Below, piece by piece: positions 25,925 through 30,952 of a DNA stretch of 30,952 nucleotides. Origin of the DNA: Bacteroidota bacterium. Lineage in GTDB: Bacteria; Bacteroidota; Bacteroidia; Cytophagales; Cyclobacteriaceae. The position numbers were made by a program, and so were the translations under genes. The notes below the pieces were generated by a model. It saw only the letters and a program-made list of their open reading frames with translations. It was not told the origin of the DNA and did not search any database. Within the stretch, counting starts at the first letter, position 1. Each line of letters opens with the position of its first letter. The stretch covers positions 1 through 30,952 of the forward strand of contig JAEWLI010000106.1 of NCBI GenBank assembly GCA_023393375.1, given 5' to 3'.

Positions 25925-27577
25925 ATGCTTACGAATAAAAATCCCTTAGAAACCCAGGCATGGAAAGATCTCGTGAAACACTTTCAATCTATGCAAAAAA
26001 TACAGATGAAAGATCTTTTCAACCAGGATCCTGAGCGATTTAAAAAATTCTCTTTACGTTTTAATGATATCTTGCTGGATTTTTCTAAAAATATAATTAC
26101 TGAAGAAACATTCCAAAAGTTAATAGTTCTAGCAAAAGAAGCTGAATTAGAAGATGCCATCAAAAAAATGTTTACTGGTGCTAAAATCAACCATACAGAA
26201 AACAGGTCGGTATTACATGTGGCCTTAAGAAATAAATCTGGCAAACCCATTCTTTCCGATGGTATCGATGTAATGCCCGATGTTAATGCCGTTTTACATC
26301 AAGTGAAAACATTTTCAAATCAAATTATCAGCGGTGAATGGAAAGGTTATACCGGAAAAGCTATTTCAAATATTGTAAATATTGGCATTGGGGGATCTGA
26401 TTTAGGACCATATATGGTCACAGAAGCCTTAAAACATTATCAGGCACCCAATATCAATGTGCATTTCGTGTCCAATGTTGACGGTACGCATATGGCGGAA
26501 ACCCTGAAAAAAATTGACCCCGAAACTTCTCTTTTTATTATAGCTTCCAAAACATTTACCACACAGGAAACGATGACCAATGCCCAAACTGCAAAAGATT
26601 GGTTTTTGGAAAAAGCTAGAGATGAAAAGGAAGTAGCCCGTCATTTTGTGGCTTTATCGACCAATGAAGCCAAGGTTCGTGAATTTGGGATTGATACAGC
26701 CAACATGTTCCGGTTCTGGGATTGGGTAGGAGGAAGATATTCATTATGGTCTTCAATTGGACTATCCATTGCCTGTGCCATTGGGTATGAAAGATTTGAT
26801 GAGTTATTGCAGGGTGCATTTGAAATGGATCAGCATTTTATAAATACTCCTTTCGAAAAAAACCTGCCGGTCATACTGGCCCTATTAGGCATTTGGTACA
26901 ATAATTTTTTCGGTGCTGAAACTGAAGCCATTCTGCCCTATGACCAATACCTCCACCGTTTTCCTGCTTATTTCCAACAAGGGAATATGGAGAGCAATGG
27001 TAAATATGTGGATAGGAATGGTAAAAAAGTAAATTATCAAACAGGCCCGGTAATATGGGGAGAACCCGGAACCAATGGACAACATGCTTTCTATCAATTG
27101 ATCCACCAGGGCACTAAATTAATCCCATGTGACTTTTTAGCTCCGGCTATTAGCCACAATCCCATCAGCGACCATCATGCAAAGTTACTTTCCAATTTCT
27201 TTGCACAAACAGAAGCCTTAATGAAAGGCAAAACAGCTGAAGAGGTGGAGGCAGAATTAGCGGCTACCGGAAAATCGAGTGAAGAAATAGAAGAGCTAAA
27301 ACCATTTAAGGTGTTTTTAGGGAATAAACCTACTAATTCTATCCTATTTAAAAAGCTGACACCTAAAACTCTGGGAAGCCTGATTGCGCTTTACGAACAT
27401 AAAATATTTACTCAAGGGGTAATCTGGAATATTTATAGTTTCGATCAATGGGGTGTGGAATTAGGTAAACAGCTGGCCAATCAGATATTACCGGAATTGG
27501 TCAACGAGAATGAGATCAATTCACATGATGCTTCTACCAATGGATTGATCAATGAATTTAAGAAAATGAGAAAATGA
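25925..27577 (+). CDS. pgi: Glucose-6-phosphate isomerase
   Basis: This glycolytic enzyme interconverts glucose 6-phosphate and fructose 6-phosphate. The start is the ATG at 25925 (MLTNKNPLETQAWKDL); a TTG at 25859 would add 22 hydrophobic, non-conserved residues. The resulting 550 residues match the long Pgi type. Visible signatures are GIGGSDLGPYMV, SKTFTTQETMTN, FRFWDWVGGRYSLWSSIGL (PGI signature 1), NPISDHHAKLLSNFFAQTEAL and FDQWGVELGK (signature 2). It is monocistronic, ending at a bidirectional hairpin. Confidence 0.98.
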   Translation: MLTNKNPLETQAWKDLVKHFQSMQKIQMKDLFNQDPERFKKFSLRFNDILLDFSKNIITEETFQKLIVLAKEAELEDAIKKMFTGAKINHTENRSVLHVALRNKSGKPILSDGIDVMPDVNAVLHQVKTFSNQIISGEWKGYTGKAISNIVNIGIGGSDLGPYMVTEALKHYQAPNINVHFVSNVDGTHMAETLKKIDPETSLFIIASKTFTTQETMTNAQTAKDWFLEKARDEKEVARHFVALSTNEAKVREFGIDTANMFRFWDWVGGRYSLWSSIGLSIACAIGYERFDELLQGAFEMDQHFINTPFEKNLPVILALLGIWYNNFFGAETEAILPYDQYLHRFPAYFQQGNMESNGKYVDRNGKKVNYQTGPVIWGEPGTNGQHAFYQLIHQGTKLIPCDFLAPAISHNPISDHHAKLLSNFFAQTEALMKGKTAEEVEAELAATGKSSEEIEELKPFKVFLGNKPTNSILFKKLTPKTLGSLIALYEHKIFTQGVIWNIYSFDQWGVELGKQLANQILPELVNENEINSHDASTNGLINEFKKMRK

Positions 27578-27588
27578 GAAAATAAAAT

Positions 27589-27638
27589 GCCAAAACAGGA
27601 TCTTCAGTTGTGTAGGAGATACTGTTTTGGCAATTTTT
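27589..27638. terminator. Bidirectional terminator between pgi and the pseudouridine synthase
   Basis: GCCAAAACAG (27589-27598) pairs exactly with CTGTTTTGGC (27622-27631) around a 23-base loop. AATTTTTG follows on the plus strand and ATTTTATTTTC on the minus strand, so it can serve both convergent genes. Confidence 0.82.
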
Positions 27639-27652
27639 GCTGAGAAAGTATA

Positions 27653-28774
27653 TTATTTTACAAAATGCTTCAGCCTGATCACTTCTTTTTCATTCAGATA
27701 ACGCCATTTGCCACGTGGTAAATCCTTTTTTGTCAGGCCAGCATACATCACCCGGTCCAGCTTAATCACTTCATACCCAAGGCTTTCAAATATCCTCCTT
27801 ACAATCCGGTTTTTTCCACTGTGAATTTCCAATCCCAAAGATTTCTTATCAGGTGTAATAATCACTAAATCATCCACAATGGCTTTGCCATCTTCCAATT
27901 CAACCCCTTCCTGTATCTTCTCCATATCCGCTTGCAGAATGGGTTTATCAATGTCTACCTGATAAACTTTTTTGATGCTATTTGACGGATGGGAGAGCTT
28001 GTCAGCCATATCACCATCGTTGGTAAACAACAGCAAGCCAGTGGTATTTCTATCGAGTCGGCCAACCGGGTAAATCCTTTCATCACATGCTTTCTCCACA
28101 AGCATCATCACGGTTTTCCGTTTTTCCGGGTCATCGGTAGTGGTGATAAAATCCTTGGGTTTGTTTAGCAGCACGTACACAGGTTTTTCGGGGCGTAATA
28201 CCTTCTTATCATAAACAATGTTATCTGTCCTTTTAACCCTCGAGCCTAATTCAGTTACTACTTTGCCATTTACCAAGATCTGCCCCTTCCTGATCAGTTC
28301 ATCTGCTTCACGCCGGGAACAAATACCCGAATTGGCGATAAACCGGTTTAGCCTGATCTCATCATGATCGTTCTCAATTGGTTTTTTCACCCTGCTTTCC
28401 AAAGGGCCTTTTTTGCTGAACTTTTTTCTATCATCCCCATATTTATCTATTTGATAATCGGGTGGGCTGAATTTTCTTTCTCTTTTTGAATCCGACCATT
28501 TTTTGGGTCGTATGTTATCATCAGGCTTGTCTTTGTTAAACCGCGGTGTGTATCGCTTATTTTCAGATCCAAATTTGTCAGATCCAGACGACTTTGTAAA
28601 CCTGGCAGGTCTATTAGGACGTTCGTTATCAGAATCTTCTGATCTGGTTTTTTTAAATTTAGAAAAATCTTTTCCTGGTTTGTCAAACTTATCTTTTCTA
28701 AAATTATTTTCTGACTTTTCCTGCCTGTTATCAGTTTTACTCCTTTGGTCAGTACGTTGGATTCTTTTTCTCAT
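27653..28774 (-). CDS. RsuA/RluB-family ribosomal RNA pseudouridine synthase
   Basis: The 373-residue protein has two parts. The first about 135 residues are very rich in K, R, D, S and N with no hydrophobic core (for example KDKFDKPGKDF), a disordered basic tail. From about residue 140 come the S4 RNA-binding domain (RLNRFIANSGICSRREADEL) and the pseudouridine synthase domain, with catalytic aspartate in YPVGRLDRNTTGLLLFTNDG and later GKNRIVRRIFESLGY. This class modifies rRNA uridines; the exact site (RluB, RluE, RluF or RsuA) cannot be told. It follows scpB on the same strand after 70 bases. Confidence 0.93.
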   Translation of the reverse strand: MRKRIQRTDQRSKTDNRQEKSENNFRKDKFDKPGKDFSKFKKTRSEDSDNERPNRPARFTKSSGSDKFGSENKRYTPRFNKDKPDDNIRPKKWSDSKRERKFSPPDYQIDKYGDDRKKFSKKGPLESRVKKPIENDHDEIRLNRFIANSGICSRREADELIRKGQILVNGKVVTELGSRVKRTDNIVYDKKVLRPEKPVYVLLNKPKDFITTTDDPEKRKTVMMLVEKACDERIYPVGRLDRNTTGLLLFTNDGDMADKLSHPSNSIKKVYQVDIDKPILQADMEKIQEGVELEDGKAIVDDLVIITPDKKSLGLEIHSGKNRIVRRIFESLGYEVIKLDRVMYAGLTKKDLPRGKWRYLNEKEVIRLKHFVK

Positions 28775-28844
28775 GAATCTGAATATTAATAATAAATTAA
28801 AAGCTGGTAAGTGCTTACTTGTTTAAATGATTGAATGCTGAAAA

Positions 28845-29405
28845 CTATTCTTGGGCTTCGCCAATTTGGTTTTCTTCTTCTTTAAATTCTTTTAGGGAGG
28901 GCAAATCGTCTAAACTGTTAATTCCGAAATAATCCATAAATTTTGTTGTTGTCCCATACAACAAAGGCCTTCCTAGTGCTTCTGATTTTCCCTTAATTTC
29001 TATTAACTCTTTATCAAGCAGTTTTTGTACGGTATAATCACAATTTACACCTCTTATCTGCTCAATCTGTGGTCTGGAGATGGGTTGCTTATATGCAATA
29101 ATAGATAAAGTTTCAAGAGCGGAAGCAGAAAGCCTTCTTTTGGATTGCTGCTTTAGTAAAATCCCGATACTTACCTGATATGCCGGTTTAGTCAAAAATT
29201 GATATCCACCACCTGTTTTTATCACTTGAATAGCAAAATTATCACTTTCGTACTTTTGCTGAAGGGTTTCAATGGCATCAGAAATGTCCTTTTCAGGAAC
29301 ATCAGCCTCAAACATTTCAATGAGGCAATTTCTTATTTCATCGATTTTAATAGGTGAAGGGGCACAAAAGATCAATGCTTCAATATGACAAAGCAGAAAT
29401 TCCAA
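28845..29405 (-). CDS. scpB: Segregation and condensation protein B
   Basis: ScpB forms the SMC-ScpA-ScpB complex that compacts and segregates the chromosome. The 186-residue product begins HIEALIFCAPSPI and carries the winged-helix pair typical of ScpB, with GGGYQFLTKPAYQ, RRLSASALETLSIIAYKQPI, SRPQIEQIRGVN and the GRPLLYGTT-x-x-F-x-x-Y-FGI ending. It starts 2 bases after the upstream TraR/DksA-like stop. Confidence 0.96.
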   Translation of the reverse strand: MEFLLCHIEALIFCAPSPIKIDEIRNCLIEMFEADVPEKDISDAIETLQQKYESDNFAIQVIKTGGGYQFLTKPAYQVSIGILLKQQSKRRLSASALETLSIIAYKQPISRPQIEQIRGVNCDYTVQKLLDKELIEIKGKSEALGRPLLYGTTTKFMDYFGINSLDDLPSLKEFKEEENQIGEAQE

Positions 29406-29407
29406 GA

Positions 29408-29788
29408 TTACTGTTTTTTCAATTTTGCTTCTATCGAGTGCATGGTATGAGGAACAGCACGTAATCGTTCCTTAGCAATTAATTTGCCCGTATCGATACA
29501 TATACCATAAGTGCCATTTTTTATTCTCACCAAAGCATTTTGCAACTGATTGATAAATTTTTGCTGCCGGGCTGCCAATTGGCTCAGACTTTCTTTTTCT
29601 GCCGTGTCAGCACCATCTTCCAATAATTTACTGTTTCCATCGGTGATGTCAGTACTTTCGTCATTTACCCTGCTTAAAGTTTCCTTGAGCGACTTTAATT
29701 CACCGGTTGCTTGTTCCAATTTTTCAAGAATAATTTGCTCAAACTCTACCAGTTCTTCAGAAGAGTACCTTAGTTTTTCTTCACTCAT
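29408..29788 (-). CDS. TraR/DksA-family protein with degenerate zinc finger
   Basis: The start is the ATG at 29788 (MSEEKLRYSSEELVEFEQI). An earlier ATG at 29893 would prepend 35 Cys/Phe/Tyr-rich residues with no family sense. The 126-residue product has an N-terminal coiled coil (to about residue 90; IILEKLEQATGELKSLKETL) and the C-terminal finger region NGTYGICIDTGKLIAKERL. Only C97 remains of the four zinc-binding cysteines: the second is glycine and the last two are gone (AVPHTMHSIEAKLKKQ). Such Cys-poor forms are common in Bacteroidota. DksA-like proteins bind the RNA polymerase secondary channel; whether this one does is unproven. It is the first gene of a run with scpB. Confidence 0.88.
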   Translation of the reverse strand: MSEEKLRYSSEELVEFEQIILEKLEQATGELKSLKETLSRVNDESTDITDGNSKLLEDGADTAEKESLSQLAARQQKFINQLQNALVRIKNGTYGICIDTGKLIAKERLRAVPHTMHSIEAKLKKQ

Positions 29789-29976
29789 GATTTTATATTT
29801 ATTACTGTCGAATAAACCGCAAAAATACGGGTTTTTATTATAAAATAAGTAGACTCGAAATAATTTTTCCCTATAAGCACAAAACTTTGACACTTGACCA
29901 GTTTATCAGCTACATTTAATTTATGTAAGCTTTCGGGAATCAGTTTTACGGGAAATCCGTGTTAGGTGACTGCAGT

Positions 29977-30189
29977 TTAATAATTAAATTTAATCATCCG
30001 CAATCTTTCTTTTAATGCTTTATGGTCGATTACTATGTTGTACCTCCGCTTGATATACATTTTTATTGTATCCAGAGTTTCTCCCTTGTTAATGTTTGTC
30101 ATCAATATTTTATTGATAATATCATTCATGACTCCAAAATTGGTTACTATATTAAATACGCCAATTGAATTGAAATAGTTTCCCATCAA
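29977..30189 (-). CDS. Hypothetical 70-residue (or 50-residue) protein
   Basis: A short frame lies between the TraR/DksA-like gene and the dihydroorotate-dehydrogenase-like gene. An internal ATG at 30129 gives a 50-residue helical, basic product (MNDIINKILMTN, KMYIKRRYNIVIDHKALK) that looks more protein-like than the first 20 residues. No family is recognised. The 83 bases beyond its stop show no clear structure except a small ACGG/CCGT pair near 29948. It could be chance. Confidence 0.35.
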   Translation of the reverse strand: MMGNYFNSIGVFNIVTNFGVMNDIINKILMTNINKGETLDTIKMYIKRRYNIVIDHKALKERLRMIKFNY

Positions 30190-30203
30190 GCTTAATTGTC
30201 ATA

Positions 30204-30952
30204 TTACTCTATCCCTACCAATGCTTTAATATATTGTAACCGCTCAAAATAAGCTGGTTTTTGGTTTCCTTTAGTACTAAGTATTCCTCTGAAATCATCT
30301 ACAGATGCATACCCATGCGTATCCATCCAGAATTGAACCCTGTCAAGCATAATGTGTATTTGCTTAAACCCATTGATAAATAATGTAGAGCAAATCATCG
30401 TAGCTTTAGCACCTGCCAATAAATGTTTAATGACGCCGGCACCATCAAAAACTCCTGTAGAGCCAGCCAAATCCAGTTTCATCTGACGTGATAGAATGCC
30501 GATCCATCTTAAGGATAATGCTATTTCCTCAGGTGTACTATAACGATATCCTGGAATCATTTCGATATTTTCGATATCCACATCAGGACGGTAAAATCTA
30601 TTAAATAATACCAAAGCATCAGCTCCTGCTATTTGCAATCGCTCTGCTATTTTTGGAACAGATGTGAAATATGGCCCAATTTTAACGGCTATCGGAACCT
30701 TCACCATTTTCCTCACTGAGGAAAAAATTTCTACCACCTGGTCTTCAATTTCATGAGGTTCTACAAAAAAATCCCGGGGCATTAATGCAATGTTTAATTC
30801 TATGGCATCGGCACCGGCATTTTCTATGCTTTTGGCAAAATCGATCCAACAACTATTTGAAATGCAATTCAAGCTGGCAATAATTGGTATCTTAACTTCA
30901 TTCTTTGCCTGTTCTACCAATTCAAGATATTGATCAGCTCGCATATCCATAC
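30204..30952 (-). CDS. Dihydroorotate dehydrogenase-like protein (N-terminus outside window)
   Basis: The frame is open to the right edge, so about the first 80 residues are missing. The visible 249 residues form the second half of an FMN TIM barrel of the DHODH/dihydropyrimidine-dehydrogenase-like group: PIIASLNCISN, ENAGADAIELNIALMPRD, VPIAVKIGPYFTSVPKIAERL, AGADALVLFNRFYRPD, and the FMN-phosphate region LAGSTGVFDGAGVIKHLLAG. The typical PyrD serine/cysteine active-site context is not seen as expected, so it may be one of the paralogues often annotated as DHODH-like rather than true PyrD. It is on the same strand as the scpB run. Confidence 0.85.
   Translation of the reverse strand, partial: MDMRADQYLELVEQAKNEVKIPIIASLNCISNSCWIDFAKSIENAGADAIELNIALMPRDFFVEPHEIEDQVVEIFSSVRKMVKVPIAVKIGPYFTSVPKIAERLQIAGADALVLFNRFYRPDVDIENIEMIPGYRYSTPEEIALSLRWIGILSRQMKLDLAGSTGVFDGAGVIKHLLAGAKATMICSTLFINGFKQIHIMLDRVQFWMDTHGYASVDDFRGILSTKGNQKPAYFERLQYIKALVGIE

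Noticed and set aside
27241..27310. Glu-rich insertion in Pgi as a foreign segment
   Set aside because: The acidic loop (EEVEAELAATGKSSEEIEEL) falls where long Pgi proteins commonly carry a variable insertion; nothing suggests transfer.
28503..28826. Plus-strand 107-residue leucine/serine-rich frame opposite the pseudouridine synthase tail
   Set aside because: Its serine and leucine richness mirrors the Lys/Asp/Asn-rich codons on the other strand; it is a compositional artefact.

Overview
The window is about 31 kb of chromosome from an AT-rich member of the Bacteroidota, probably Cytophagales-like. The evidence is a giant repeat adhesin with a type B (CHU_C) type IX secretion sorting domain next to a PorP/SprF-like protein, TAnnTTTG-type -7 boxes and few Shine-Dalgarno sequences. 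The TraR/DksA protein has lost its finger cysteines, and the RsuA/RluB-type synthase has a long basic N-terminal tail. I see no tRNA, rRNA, CRISPR array or phage. Most genes are housekeeping genes.

Layout. (1) 1-5961, plus strand: a surface-export cassette of a partial adhesin (MBG repeats, five CADG-type repeats, CHU_C), a PorP/SprF-like outer-membrane protein and a PD40/OmpA-like protein. (2) 6042-7391: adenosylhomocysteinase and its terminator. (3) About 7510-7975: a degraded, internally deleted IS remnant. (4) 8032-12231: a Bax-like glucosaminidase (minus), L-2-hydroxyglutarate oxidase (plus), and a minus-strand pair of a PLP ammonia-lyase/racemase-like enzyme and a GNAT-like hypothetical protein. 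(5) 12290-16322: a small lipoprotein (plus), converging with and overlapping a YfcC-family transporter, then a UPF0316 membrane protein and RadA, all minus. (6) 16501-16901: an isolated NifX/NifB-like small protein (minus). (7) 17338-22153: thrA-thrB-thrC, the full path from aspartate phosphorylation to threonine except aspartate-semialdehyde dehydrogenase. Two operator-like dyads lie upstream and a long hairpin follows. (8) 22199-25821: an ATP-grasp-like protein plus YjlB-type cupin pair, inorganic pyrophosphatase, a Gfo/Idh/MocA oxidoreductase and a small membrane protein. (9) 25925-27577: glucose-6-phosphate isomerase. (10) 27653-30952, minus: TraR/DksA-like protein, ScpB and pseudouridine synthase in one tight run, preceded by a doubtful 70-codon ORF and a truncated dihydroorotate-dehydrogenase-like gene.

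No wholly new multigene system is evident. The least explained items are a perfect 24-bp palindrome between the glucosaminidase and lhgO, the paired dyads upstream of thrA with a similar half-site elsewhere, the alternative hairpins after thrC, the ATP-grasp/cupin pair, and two hypothetical proteins with only remote family resemblance. All family names come from reading motifs by eye, without database searches. Several starts were moved inward from TTG or early ATG codons to ATG codons that fit the protein family or signal peptide.
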